Source: Rhizaria sp. SCN 62-66 | Taxonomy: Eukaryota > Rhizaria, unplaced | DNA length: 64,000 nt | Assembly (NCBI GenBank): GCA_001724265.1 | Contig: MEDY01000070.1 | Coordinates: 1-64,000, forward strand | Direction: 5' to 3' | Shown here: positions 42,001 through 55,286 of the stretch, piece after piece | How the letters are laid out: each line of letters opens with the position of its first letter | How positions within the stretch are numbered: the stretch's first letter is position 1 | Notes under the pieces: model-generated | What the model was told of the DNA's origin: nothing | The model's input: the letters and a program-made list of their open reading frames with translations, nothing else | Database searches by the model: none | Program-made: the position numbers and the translations under genes

Positions 42001-45000
42001 GCAGCCAGGGTCACACGGCTCGTGGACAGCGCAGAACGTGCAGAAGCCTGGCCACACGCAGCGAGAAGCGCAGCCGCAGCTGCAGACGCCGCGGCGGCTG
42101 CTGCAACTGGCCGTTCAGCCCCTGCTCCGGCAGCCGCGGCAGCGGCGGCGGCAGGCACGGGCAGTGTGAGAGTGGCTTTGGCGGCGGCAGCGCCGGCAGC
42201 GGCAAGCGCAGCGCCGCCCGCGTCCGTGGATACGACAGCGGGCACTGAGTCCTGTGCAAGTGCGGGCAACAGGGTCGTCACCCGCGCCGCGGCGGCGGCA
42301 ATCGCGCCAGTGGTGTACGCCTCAAGGGCGGCTCCACAAAGCGTGAGAATGTCGTCGTTAGCGGCTTCCACGTCGGCCAGCGCGGCGGCAGCAGCTGCTG
42401 CTATTGAGGCAGCGGCGGCGGCGGGCGTCGCGCCTGCGAAGATGTCACTCGGCATCACGACCAGGGACGACGGCCGCGGGGCCGCCGCAGCCGCCAGTGC
42501 ACCCGCCTCAGTCAGCAAAGCGTCGACCCCATCGGCACTGCTCTCCGCGGCGCTCCTGGCTGCCTGAACAAGCGCCGACACCGTCTGCGCACGCGGGCGC
42601 TGCGCGGGGCCGCTAATGATCGGCAGCTCCACATCCGTGCGCGCGCCCACGCCGGCGAGCACCGAGTGCGCGAGCGCGGCGTCGGTGTCGCACCACGGCC
42701 GCTGGAGCGCGGGCAGCACGCGCGCGCCGCCCGGCAGCAGCAGCGTCCCGTGCGCAGACAGCGCCGGGCCCAACACAACCGCGCCGCCAGGGCCCTGACT
42801 TTGGTTCCGTCTCTGCGCCCGGGCGGCCGGCAGCTGCAACAGCAGGGGACGCGGCGAAACGCCGAGAACAGCGCGGCGCAGCGCGGGCAGCCAGCCCCAG
42901 CGGTGCACGGCCGAGAGTGGCGTGGCGCTGGCGGCCAGCAGCGTGGCCGACACAGCGGAGTACGTCAGCGCCCAGCGCCAGTGCTGCGCCAGCGCGGGCG
43001 GCAGCAGCAGCAGCGGCGACGGCGCCCACGCGCGCAGCGGCGCCGCGCCCGACGCGCACGATCCCAGTCGCGCCAGCGCCAGGCGCAGTTCGCCCTCAGC
43101 CGCGCTCGCGTCCGAGCCTGCGTCTGCTGCTTCGGCAGCCGCCGCGGCGCGCTCGCCGCGCAGCGAAGGCACACGCACGGTGACAGCACCCGGTGCAGCG
43201 CCGGTGCCGACAAAGGCCATGCGCGACAGCGCGACCTTGAGCGCGCGCGACACGGAGCGCGCGTCAGTGCACCACTGCAGCGCCGGCGGCTGAGGCTGCT
43301 GCTGCTGGTGCATGGGCTCAGGGGAGTCATGCATTGCACTGCCTCTGTTGACTCGCGCACTAGCGCCGTCCGTGCTGGCACGCGAGGTGGCGACGTAGGC
43401 CGCGGCCTCGGTGGCCGCGGTGCGCTCCAGCAGCGGGCCTGCGAGCGCGAGCGCGTGCGCGGCGGCGACGGCGACGACGGTGGCGAGTCCGCCCGCGCCG
43501 CCGCCCAGCCCCGCGAGCGTGCCGGGCGGGGCGGCGGCGAGCAGCGCGGCGGCGGTCGGGTCTGCAGCAGCGGCGGCGGCCAGCGGCGCCGTGACGAGCA
43601 GCGCGGCGGCGCCGGTGACGATGCTTGACGGTGTCACCAGCGGCGGCAGCAGAGGGTTCTGCTGCGACGCACTGACCAGCGCGCCGCTGTCGCGCCGCCA
43701 CGGGCCGCCGTGGCCGAAACCGCCGTCGCGGAGGCCGCTCTCCGCAGCAACCACGGCGAACTGCGGGAGCGCGGCGCCCCCGTGCGGGCCGCGGCGCCAG
43801 TGCGGGGGCCCGCCGCCGGGAGGCCCCGGCGGCCCGTGGCGACCGCCACCGTGGTGACCCCCGGGAGGCCCGTGGTGGCCGCCGTCGCCCCTGTGCGGAC
43901 CGCCTCCGCGGCGAATGCGGCCAGCGTACGGACCGCGCTCCTGGTGCTGGTGCGGTTGCTGCAGATGCGGCTTCTGGAGCGGAGACACGAAGGGGGCGGT
44001 GAGGGGCTCTAGACCAGAGGGCGCGCGGTCCCCGATGGCAGTGGGACCCAAGGAGGGCGTCACTAGCCCCGCCGTCGGTCCGCCCGCAGCCGCAGAGTGC
44101 GCGCTGTCCTTGAGACTGCGATTGCCGCTGCCACTGGAGCTGGGGAGCGGCGTGGGGGTCGCCAGCGAGAGCGGCACGGGCAGCGGCAGCCGGCTGCCGC
44201 CAGTGCCGCCGACGCCGCCGCTCGCGCTCGCGCGCGTGGGGCCAAGCTCTGGCGACACCAACGCGCCCACAATCACAGGACTGCCCGTCGACGCGGTTGA
44301 GGACGCGGCGGCGGCCGCAGCGGCCACGGCGGCGGAGACGGCGGCGGAGACGCCCGGGGTCGTCGCCGAGGACTCTGCGGAGGACGGGGCGGGCGTTGGC
44401 GTGGCCGGGTCTGCAGCAGCCGTGCCTGCAGCGCCGGCGCTAACACTGCTGCTGCTGGAGCCGGAGACAGAGCGCAGCGGCGGGCTGCGGCTCAGGAACG
44501 GGGACGGCGGGAACACACTGCCCTTCGGTGTGCCTGCAGAACTCGCAGCAGCAGCAGCAGCAGCGGCTGCGGCGGCCGCGGCGGAAGCGGGACGGCCCCT
44601 TGACACTGGGCGCGCGGCGGCAGTGTCTCCGTTAGACAACTGTCCGTCGACTGACGGGCTTGTTCGACTGCGTGCCCCAGTGCGCGCAAGCGGATGCGGA
44701 TGGGTCGGAGTTTCACTCGCCGTCGCCGTCGCCGCATCAGCAGCCGAGTTCTGCTGTTGTTGGTGAGGTGGAGGAGGCGGCGGCGGCGGACCGTGGTGGT
44801 GCGGGGGCCCGCGGTGGGGGAAAGTGCGCGGCCCGGGAGGCCTGCGGAAAGCCGGCATACAGTGTCCAATCACCGCGCTCTCGCCAGGGCCCGAAACAAC
44901 GAGCGGCGCATTCGCAGCCGTAAAGTCGGACCTGCGGCCAAAGCCGCGGCCTGCGTCCCGGGGAGTGACAGCGTGCAGTGCTTCACGCTCCTGCGACAGC

Positions 45001-48000
45001 GTGAGCCAAGCGTTGCCGCCGACCGGCCCCGGGGCGAACGCCGGCGCCGCGGCCCCCGCGGCGGTGGCGAGCTCGGCCTGCACCTCAGGCGCCAGGGGGT
45101 ACGAGCTCTGTCCGCCGTCGCGCACGGACGCGACCCAGGGCGCCAGCGCAGGCGCAGCAAAGCCAGACTGCTGCTGCAGCTGCTAATCATCGTCGGATAG
45201 GTTCGCGTGCGCCTGTTCTTGCGCCTGCGGGAGCGGGCGCGAGTAGATTTGGGCGGAAGGCGTGGTGCGCGTGTCGCCAGACAGCATGCGCAGCTTCTGT
45301 GCAAACGACAGCCCCGAATTCGCGCCGGCACTACTGGCACTGTTCACGTCGCTGTTATTGCCAGTCTCAGCAAGAGTGGCGCGGTACGCGCGCTCCGCGG
45401 CGTCGCCGGCCGCGACCCCGGGCGCGAGCGCCGGCGAGAGCAGGAAAAGCGAGGCCGGCCGCAGCAGCGCGACCTCGCCGCCCTGCAGTCCAGCGCGCAA
45501 CAGAGCACGCTCGCGCTCGCTCAGCGCGTTTGCAGACAGAGAGGACGCCGCGGCGCCCTGGTAGTGCCGTTGCTGCAAGCGCGCCGCAAGGGCGGCGGCG
45601 GACTCCAGCTCGATCCGCGCGCTCTCAGCAGCCGCTACGGACGCAGAAGCAGACGCAGAGGCAGGGCCAGCGGATGACCCAGAGGCAGAGGCAGAGCTTG
45701 CGTTCGCGGAAGCAGATGCAGAGGCGGTGGGGTCCGAATTGCGCTGGGGACGTGTCGGAGTGACCGGCGTCTCTCTGACGCGCGCGGTCACGCCCCTAGT
45801 CGCAGCCGCCGTCACGGTCACGGTCGCAGCGGAGTCACCGCTTGCGTTGGTCCCGCCGTTGGCGGCCAGCGTGGCCTTGGCGGCGCGCAGCCTGCGGAGA
45901 AGCGGCAGCGCGTCGGACTGGTCGGGCGTGAGCTCCGCCACCAGCGCGCCGCCGCGGGGCGGGCCGCCGGACCGTGTGCCGTCGACAAAGGGACTGGTCA
46001 GCCCCGCGGTCGACAGCATCAGCGGGTCCCACACCGGCATCGGTGACGGGACGAGAGGCTAAAAGCGAATAGAAGTTGCAACAATGAGAGGAATAAGATA
46101 AGATATGATATTTTCTTTTCAGAATAAATTCAAATTAAATCAAATGAAGCATATGTGAGAAAAATTTTGCAATTTGGCGCACGTACCATATTTCTGCCGA
46201 ATCCGCCCCTGTGGTGATACATGTTCCGTTGTTGTTCCCGCAGCTGCTCTTGATGGTCGTCTCCTTCGTCAGTCATGCGAGGCGGCTTCTGATCGCCGCC
46301 AAACCCACGCATGCGCCCGCGAAAGTGGTGACCGCGGCCGCCGCGCTCGCCCTCTTGCGGCATCATCTCACCACCACCACCACCACCGCCGCCGCCGTGG
46401 CTGCGGAACCGCGCGTTCTGCGAGAGCGCGAGCGCGTGCTTGGCCGAGGCGGGCGCGGGCAGCGGCGCCTGGTAGCGCGCCGTGACGTCGTCCCAGCTCA
46501 GCGCGCGCACCGGCACCACGTGCGCCAGCGTCGCATCCGCCGCGCCGCCGCGGGGAAGCGCCGCCACAGCCTCTGCTGCGGCTATCGCTGCGGCGGCTGC
46601 GGTGGAGGCTGGGGCGGGAGCGCTGCTGCTGCCGCGGCTGCCGCCGGCACGGGACTCGCCGCCCGCGACCAGAGTCAGTGCGCGCACGCCCGGAGCGTCG
46701 GCGGCGGCGTCGGCAGCGCCGTGGCCGCTGTTGCTCGCGATGATGCTCGCGGCGGCGTGCGCTGCGTCGCGCCAGAGCGCGCGCACAAGCAACTGCGCGC
46801 TCCCAGCGGCGCCGCTGCTCGCGTTGCTCGAGTCGAGCTGCGCTAAGTTAAGCCGCAGGGTGTGCGCGGCGGCTTGCACGGCACGGACCGCCAGCGCAGC
46901 CGCGGGGTCCGCCGCGCCGGCCGCCTTGGCTGCGTTAATCGCGACGGCGGCGAGCGCTGTGACGTGCCCGAACGCCGCAGCCTCTTCAGCGTCGTCGTCG
47001 GGAGGAGCAGTGCTGTCGGTCATGTCTTTACCGCCACCACCGCTGCTGCTGCTGCTGCTCGCGTTGCGGGAGCGCACGTATTCGCGCCAGAGCGCGCGGC
47101 GCGTGGCGCGGGCGGCGGCGAGGCGCGCTGACGCCGCAATGGCTGCCGCGTTGCCCGCGTGCAGCGCCGCCGTCACAGCCGCCACGGCCGCGCCAGTGCT
47201 CGGGGGCACGCTGGGAGGAGGACCACTGTTGAGAACGGCCGCAGCAGCGGCGCGCGCGGGCGCGAGCAGGCGCATTGGCAGCGTGAGTTTGAGTGAGTTG
47301 AGCCACGTGCGCCGCGGGGACAGCACGTGGTCCAGGTCCAGCAGACACAGCGCCGCGGCCGCCAGCGGCGCCGCACCCAGCAGCCCCGCCACGGCCAGCG
47401 TCGCGGGCGCGGCGGGCAGGGGCGCCGGCGGCGCGAGGCTGCGGCGCGCGGCCGAGGGCGCGGGCAGCCGCAACAGTGCGACGATGAACTCGCGCGCCTC
47501 ATCGTCTGCGCTGCGCACAGTAACACTGTCAGCCGCAGCAGCACTCGCAGAGGCACTGGCAAAAGTGTTGGCCGCTCTCGCGGGGGTTCTCGCGGTGCGC
47601 GCCGCAGCAAAGGCGGGCGTAAGCGCGGCGCGGTGGCGCCAGAGCGCATGGCACAGCGCCGTGTTCGCCGCGAGCGCCGCCAGCGCGCTGCGGTCAGGAC
47701 AGCGCACGACGCGCTGCAGCGTCGCGAGCGTGGCCGCGGTGACGGCCGCCGCGGTGGCGCCGCCCGGCGCAGCGCCCTCGACGGCCCGCGCCACGGCCGC
47801 GGCGAGGTCCGGCCGCCGCGGCGGCCGCGGGGTCGGCGCGCCCTGCCGGGCGGCGGCGGCGGGTGTGTACGGTTGCAGCGCGGAGACGGGCGTGGCGGAC
47901 ACGCTGCGTTCCTCGTCCTCACCATCGATATCGCTGTCAATACCGGCCGTGGCGGCGCCGGGGACGGTCGGGACGCGGTACAGCGCGCAGTAGAGGTCGT

Positions 48001-51000
48001 CGCTCACCCATGGCTTGTCAATGGCCTCCGCGAATGCCATCTCCACGGACTCGGCCAGGAGCGGGAACGGACCCAGACACGGCGGCGGCGGCGGCGCGCG
48101 CGCGGCCATAGCTGCGCGGCCCACTTCATTCTCGCCGTCCTCCGTGGCCGGCAGCGCGTGCGCGGGCAGTCCCGGGTACGCGCCGCCCGGCAGAGAGGCC
48201 GCGAGCGCGAGCGCGTTAACGGCGCTGCCCGCGGCCGCCGCAGCGGCGCTGGCTTGGAAGCGCAGGAAGGGCGACAGCGCGCGCATGCACAGCAGCAAGT
48301 CGAGGCACGTCGCCACGCTCAGCGCGCACGGCGACGCCGCGGGGGCCGGGAACGCGGGCAACGCTGCGCCGGTGAGACCGCCAGTCTCGCCGCTGTTCGC
48401 GCCATCGCCGTCGTGGTGATCATAATGGCGGTGCGGCGCAAAGGCGCGGAAGGCGTCGCTGCCGATGTTGTGGGCGGACAACCGCAGCAGCTTAAACGCC
48501 TCGACAAGTCCCACGCGTGCTCTGCTCTCTCGCGCGGTCGCGCTGCCGCTGCTACTGCCACTGCTGCTGCCAATGCTATCGTTGTTGTTATTGCTGGTGG
48601 TGACTGAAACGGACACGCGTGCCGTCTCCGCCGCAAACGCCGCGACAACGGCCGCGGCGGCGTTGTACAGCGCGGACCACAGCGGCCACACCGAGGGCGG
48701 CAGCGCGACGACGGCGCTGAACCCGCTGAGCGACGTTAGCGGCGTCACTTGCGCGGCCGCGAGCCGCAGCGCCGCGAGCGCGCCACCGGAGCTAAACCCG
48801 CTCGCAGCGGCCCGCCCATCGCGCGTCGCCGCTGCGCCGTCGGTCGCGAGCAGCGAGAAGAGCGGGCCGAGCCGCGCGGGCAGCGTCGCCGGCGCCGGGG
48901 GCACAAAGTCCATCGTTCCCGGCGCCGGGGCCTGCGTCTTCTGCTGCTGATTGCCGCGACCCGCCTTCGCGCCACTGCTGCCGCTGCTGCTAACGGCGCT
49001 GAGGCTGCTGTAGGCGGCGGGCGCGCACGACAGGAAGGGCGCAACAAGTTGGCGCCAGTGCGCGCGCGACCGCAGCTGCAGCACGCGGAGCGCGTCTTCC
49101 GCGCTCTGTAGCGCGTCCATCACGGTCTCGCCCGCCGCGGCGGCTGTCTCAGCCTCGGCGGCAGCGCCCGCGGCGGCCTCGCGCTCAGCGACAACCGTGG
49201 CCAGCGCCTGCGCACGCGCGAGCGTCGCCGCGCGCGCCGTGGCCTCTGCGCGCGCGCGTTCGGCGTCCGCCGGCGTGGTCACCGCCACAGTGCCCGACAC
49301 TGCGCCCGTCGCTGCGCCAGCTTGCGCGTTTGCGAGGCTCTGAGCGGGAGGGAAGGACATACCGAGACCGAGACCGAGGCCGGGAGCGGGGGCTGCGCGA
49401 GAGCGCGCGCGGTCGGACAGGGCGGCCATTTGCTCCGCCACGGCCGCGGCGCGCATCATCTTGGCGAGCGCGTCGGCGGCGTTGGGTCGGCCGCGGCGCT
49501 TCGGCACGGGCGCGGTCGCCGCGGTCAGAGTCAGCACGACGGGGAGGGGTGCGGGCGGACTGAGCGCGGGCACCGCGACAATCATGGCGGTCGACGGGGC
49601 GGCTGCAGGCGCGGAGGCAGCCTTCGCTGCAAGCGCAGGCACAGCCACAGACGCGGGCGCCGAAGCAGCGGGCGCGGGCGCGGACGTGGTAGCGCTCGCC
49701 GCAGCGGCGCTCAGAGCGGCGGCCTTCTTGGCGGCGGCCGTGCGCGATACCGGCACCGCGGGCGGCGGCATCGTCACAGCGTTCGCGGTACTCGCAGTAT
49801 TCGCTGTCGCGGCGGCGGCGCGCGCGGCGGCCACGGAGCCCACGGTCATTGTCGCTGTCCCGGGCGCGGACGCGGGCGCGGGCGCGGGCGCGAGGGGCGC
49901 GGCCTCAGCGGCGGAGGCCAGGGCCGCCGCTGCTGCCGCTGCCACAGCTGCTGCCGCCGTGACCGGCGCAGGTTTATCAGCAGACGCAGACGCAGCGGCG
50001 GCGGTTGCAGCGGTGAGGTGAGCTACCCCGCGCGCCGCGGCGGCCTCGGCGACGTCGGCCTCGGCAGCGGCTTGCGCGGCGCGGACGCCCGCCACGACCA
50101 CCGCGGCCTCGGCAGCGCGCGCAAAGGCGCCCGGACGGTAGTTTTCCCACGTCGCAGCGGTCAGCGCGTCCGCAGTCTTCGCACTTGACGTCGAGGCTCT
50201 CGCACTGACATTCGCATTGGTTGTCGCGATGCCGGCACTCCTCGCCGCGCTTGTCCCCGTGCTGACACTCGCAGCGACAGGTGGCGCGGTGTACACAGGC
50301 ACTGAGGCCGCAGCGACTGCGCCGCCGAACCGCCGCTGGTGCATCTGTTCCTCCTGCAGGTGGCGCTGCTGCTGCTGCTGAAGATCGCGCAGGTGCGCGC
50401 GCGCGACCTCGAGCTTGCGGCCGGCCCCGCGGTCGGCGACGCCGCTGCGCGTGAACACGGCCGCCTCGGCCTCGGCGCGGGCGAGCGCGGCGGCCGCCGT
50501 GGCGAGCGCGAGCGCGGACTCCGCCTCGTGCGCGGCGGCGTGGCCCGCCTCGGCCGCGCGCTTCTCCAGCGAGCCCTCGCCGCCCGCCGCTGCCGCCGCG
50601 GTGCTCAGCCCAAAGAGAGAGGCCACTTCGCGCTCGCGCGCCGCAGCCGCTGCGCGCGCCGCAGCAATCGCGGTCCCCGAGGCGCCCGAGCCTGCGCCCG
50701 CGCCCATGCCTGCGGCTGCGGCGACACTGGGGGTCAGCGCGTCCGCGATGAGAGCGTTGGCCGAGGCGATGGCGAGCGCGGCGTCGGTCGCGCCGCCGCC
50801 GAAGGAGCCGGCCAGACCGCCCAGGAAGCCCCAGTCTGCGACGCGTTGATGTGTCGGCACGGGCACGGAAGTCACGCCGCGCGCGCTGAACACACAGTCA
50901 CCTGCCGCGGTCGCAGCGGTGCCAAGATCGTCAAACTTAGACTGCGACGACTGCGCCTTAGAGCCTGGGACAGAGCTGGCGCTGACGTTGGCACTGGCAC

Positions 51001-52315
51001 CCACTCTATCAGAGTCAGTCATGTCGTTGTCTTTCTTCTTGTTCTTGCCCTTGCTCTGCGCTGCTTGGGCCGCATCGTGCTCAGCGGCCTCATGTGTCTG
51101 CGCCTGCGCCTGTGCTTGGAGCGCGTAGGTGCGCAGCGGAGCCGTGAAGGCCTGCACCGCGGCGCGTCCGGAGCCGAACGCGGTGCGCACGGTCACACGC
51201 CGGCCGCGCGCGGGGCCAAGCCCGGCGCGCATTGTTGCAGAAGACGCATTCGCTCTCGCACTCGCACTCTCGCTCGCAGCGTTCGCAGAGTCATGTGTAG
51301 AGCCAGCGCTAGAAGGGTTGGCCTTACCTTGTTTCTGTTCATCTTCATCGTCATCATCATCATCTTCGTCGTCATCATAGTCGTGAGCAGCATCATCGTG
51401 AGCAGCGTCAGCGTCAGCGTCAGCATTGATGCGCGCCACCGCAGCTGCAATGTCCACTGCGCGCGCGTGCGCGTGCGCGCGGGCCCTGGCGGCCAAGGGC
51501 GCCACGGCCCAGGGGTCCGCAGCGGCCGTGACGACGGTGAGCAGGTACACAGTGTAGAGCAAGCGGTGGAACGGCTGCGGGGCGGCGAGGCGCGCGGTGA
51601 GGTGCCGCAGCAGCAGCGCGTGCGGCGGCATGTGCGCGTAGCTGCGCGCCTGCGCGTCGTGCTCGGGCCCGGCCAGCAGAAACGGCACGGGCGAGAGCTG
51701 GTAGTAGCGCAGGAAGCGCGCGAACGTGAGGTCGCCGGCGGGCACCACGGCTTGCTGTTGCGCGGCAAACGCGGCGCCCGCTTGCTGCGCCGACGGCGAC
51801 TGCAGCACGTTGTGCGGGAACAGGATCGAGCCCGGAACGCCCGCGCTGGGGTCCGGCGCGGGGGCGGAGGATGACGCTGCGGCGGAGGATGAGGCGGCCG
51901 CGGCGGCTGCGGCTGCGGCAGCAGCGACAACGGAGGCGGCATTCAGTGCAGCGTTTGATGCCGAGGATGCAGACGCGCCCGCGGCTGCGGCAGCATCTGC
52001 GGCGGCGCGGAAAGAGCGCGGCAAAGGAGGCGGCGGCGGGAGCGAGTCCGCGCCGGCATGCGGCGTAGCGCCAGCTTCGGCGTCGGCGGCGGCCCACAGC
52101 GGGAGGAGAGCTGCGTGTGGGTAGGTGCGGTAAAACGAGTAGGCCGTCTGCTCCGCGGTGAGCAGGGGCGTCTGGAAGTGCGGCGGGAAGACCGCGAGCA
52201 GCTCCTGCAAAGCCGCAACTGCAGATGCAGCGGAAACCGACGGGGTAGACGCTGCAGGAGCGCGCGGCGGGGGCCTGGACGGCCCGAAGGTACCCGCGCG
52301 AGGAGTCTGCGACAT
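39024..52315 (-). CDS. Giant Ala-rich protein with RGG/Pro-rich segments, read through one UAG
   Basis: I do not recognise the family. Exon 1 52315-46187 and exon 2 46058-39024 (intron 46186-46059, GTACGT donor, phase 0) give 4,387 residues if TAG at 45185-45183 is sense (residue 2335). ORFs on the two sides of the TAG are in the same frame, and the downstream part has no ATG near its start. Less simple islands near the N-terminus (ALQELLAVFPPHFQTPLL, TFARFLRYYQLSPVPFLL) and around residues 3000-3200 (VSRALKVALSRMAFVG, HWRWALTYSAVSATLL) suggest helical folds. Between them are poly-Ala, His/Pro/Gly-rich stretches (GPPHHHGPPPP), acidic runs, and RGG-type segments (GGRGGRGRGRGRGG). It ends in a basic, possibly nuclear, tail. 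RGG and Pro/Gln-rich sequence hints at RNA or chromatin association, which is inference only. Confidence 0.7.
45183..45185 (-). other. In-frame TAG, inferred sense codon (residue 2335)
   Basis: On the minus strand the codons read GAT GAT TAG CAG CTG CAG CAG CAG TCT. The TAG begins a glutamine cluster and is one transition away from CAG. No GTACG or GTAAG donor lies just upstream to suggest an intron. Confidence 0.75.
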
Positions 52316-52953
52316 CCACTTCTCGGCTAAAAGATTGTTCGGGAAGTGGACGCTGTGAACGTAATTTTAGAGTGCAATTAAAAGTACAAAAGTGATGATT
52401 AGCAAAATTAAATCAGTTTAAATATATTTTGCAAAGAAAGTGTCTACACTGCTCAAAACGGTCTTTTGTTGATCTGGCCACAAAGCGCGAGAGAGCCGTG
52501 GTCGCCATACGGTCGCTGGGATGTCAGCAAAGATCTCTGACTTTCCCGATAAGCACAACGACAGCCACTCGTTGCTGACTGATTTCTCTATGAATTTCAC
52601 TTAGACTAGTTGGATTTCTACGTTATATTTGTATTTTTTCTTGTACGCATATCTTGTATACGGCGCAGATGCGCGTGGCGAATGCGGAGATGTTGGATTT
52701 TTTAGCCGATGATGATCTTTCGTTCACAGAGTGCTCGCGCGTTCTGTATGAAGTCTATCGCTATAGGGTTTATGATTCCATTATTTAGGGCCTCTGTCTC
52801 ATATTAAAAACGCGTTTTTACGGACACTACTTTTTTTTGTTCTCTCCCGACTCTGTCCGCCCTGACAGACCCTTGCCTCGTCACACATCCACTGCAACCT
52901 GCTCTAGTTTCTGCACGCTCCAGTGTCTGTGCACGCTCCGTGTCTGCACACAC
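52316..52953. other. Divergent intergenic region; possible leader exon of the next gene
   Basis: A GTACGC at 52643 fits the local donor consensus, and CCTGACAG ending at 52868 is a good acceptor. Splicing these would join an ATG at 52521 in frame to the downstream gene, reading through a TAG at 52602. A 5' UTR intron is equally consistent. An overlapping minus-strand ORF (52418-52600) has no support. Confidence 0.35.
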
Positions 52954-55253
52954 ATGGACCGGCCGGCTTACTGTGTGCCCCCCGCGGGCGCGCAGCCCTT
53001 TATCTCTGCGCCCTACTTGCCAGTCGACGCTCTCTCGTCGTCCGCTCTCACCGTTTTCAACACGGACAAATCTTCTATTGACGCTGCTCATGCTCTTGTT
53101 CCTGCTGCTGACTCTGTTGACTGTGCTGCACCTGCGCTTCCGGACGCGGCTTATTTGGCGGCACTGCTGGATAACGCCGAGCACGCAGCGCTGGCCACGC
53201 TCGCGACCGTTGCCAAAGCCTCTGCAGCCGCTGCCGCCACAGCTGCAGCCACCCCTGCTGCGACAAGCTCAGTTGCACTCGCAACTAGCGCAAGCGGCGG
53301 CAGCGCGGTTTTGCCCGCTGCTGCGGCTGCCGCTGCGCGTCTGCGCTTTAGCCAGCACCGGTGGCTGCCTGTCTGCAACGACACTGCTCTGCCGCCCCCC
53401 CTCGCTTCAAGCAGTTCGAGCGCGAGTTCTATCGCGAACGCGAACGCCAGCCGTGCCACGACAACTGCGGCTGCGGCTAGAGCGCCGAGCAGTGCTGGTG
53501 TGAGTTGGATCCGCCATTCAGACCCTTACATTCCCCCTTCGGGCCCTTACACTGCCGGTGACCGCCACCGCAGCTCATTCAACAACGGAAACAACACCAC
53601 CGCTGCCGCCACCGCCGCCGCCGCCGCTGCCGTCGCCACTAGCTCAAGTTTAAGCGCGCCGCCGAACGTGCCCTGGGCGCTGCCTGCGCTGGCCCCGCCT
53701 GCGATTTACTCCGCGCCCGCGCTCGCCTCTACCACTGCAGCGTCGCCTAGCGCGGGCGGCAGCGGCGGTGCGCGCGCGCGCTCTCGGTCAAGCTCCACGG
53801 CCAGCGTCGGCGGTGGCAGTCCTGCGCTCAGCCCCCGTCTTTCGCACTTGCACTCGCAGCATTATAGCCACGGTCACGGTCACCACGGTGCAGAGGGCGG
53901 CGTGGCCTCGGTTGCGGCGTCCGCGGCGGCTGCGCTTGCCTCCGCGGCGTCGGCGTCCGCGGGCGGCGTGTTCGGCGCGCTGGGCGGGCGCGTGGCCCCC
54001 GCCGCGGCGCTGCCCCTGACGCACCCGTCGCTGCCGCTCACAATCACGGTGCACAGCGCGTTCGTCGCGGTCACGCACACAGACGCTCTGTCTGGCGGCT
54101 CTGCACTGCCGCCCGCAACAGCCGCAGCTGCGTCGGCCTCGGTGACCCAGGCCGTGGGCTCTCTGAGCGCTGCGGCTGCAGCTGCGGCTGCAGTGGGCGC
54201 GGCTGACTCAGCGGTTCCTGTTGCTGCTGCTGACTCAGCGGTACCCGCGGCACGCCTGCTGCTCACAGTCGCCGATGTCGCCGCCGCGCCCGACAACCAG
54301 CGGCTGATCGCCGCACTCTCCGGGGGCGGCTTGACTTTCGAGCAGCGCGGCCTCACTATAATCGACGCGCAGCTGTCACCGCGCGGCGACTGTCTCTTCT
54401 TGCTCGTGCTGCTCATGCCGCCAGCCCCCGCAGTCGCCGCGGCGCTCACCGGCGCTGCCGCCTCGGCCGCGGCGAGCGCTACCCCGCTGCCGCTGCTGCT
54501 GCGCGCGCCGCTGCGTTTTCCCGCCCCCGGCACCGCGACACTTGCAGTGCCCGCGGCCGCGCTGCGGCTCGCGCCGGTGCCGTCCCTGGGGCTCGCGCTC
54601 ACGGCCTTCACGGTGCTCCCGCGCCCCGGGCCCGCGCCCGCGCGCCTCGCCGCCAGCGACACGCCTGCGCTGCACCACACCGCAAATCCTGATGACGCTG
54701 CGCAAGCTGGGGCTCCCGCGGCTGCGGCGGCTGCGGCTGGGGCGGAGGTTGAGGCCGAGGCTGAGGCCGCGGGGAGCGACTGCTGCCTCCTGTTCGCGGC
54801 GATCCCGCCCGCCGCGCCCGCCCCTGTGTTCTCGCGACCCGCTGCAGCCAGCGCGGCCGCGGCGCTTGTTGCCGACGGGAGCGCGGCTGTGAGCAGCCCG
54901 AGCGCGAGTGCAGCTGCGAGTCCAAGCGGAGACTTGCTTGCCAGCCACAGTCTCGCAATCAGTGCCAGCCCCAACACCAACGCTAGCGGCGGCTCCAGCG
55001 CCGGTGCCGCGCCCAGTCCCAGCGCTTCCTCCGACAGAGGCGCCGTCGCTGCGGCTGCCGAGACAGGCGTGACTGACAGAGGCGCAGGTGAGAGAGGCCC
55101 GGTGCTGCTGACGCTGCGTTGGAAGCGATCCTCCAAGAACGAGTCTGCTTCGACTGGTGACTCTACGTCTAAAAGCGCCGCCTATGCATGGGCGCTCACT
55201 TCTGCGGTGCCCCTGCTATCGCTGTGCCCGCTGCCTCTCGCAGCTCCTGCGCA

Positions 55254-55286
<33 letters not shown>

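Noticed and set aside
52418-52600. 60-codon minus-strand ORF upstream of the giant genes
   Set aside because: Overlaps the competing plus-strand candidate exon; no recognisable family and short enough to occur by chance.
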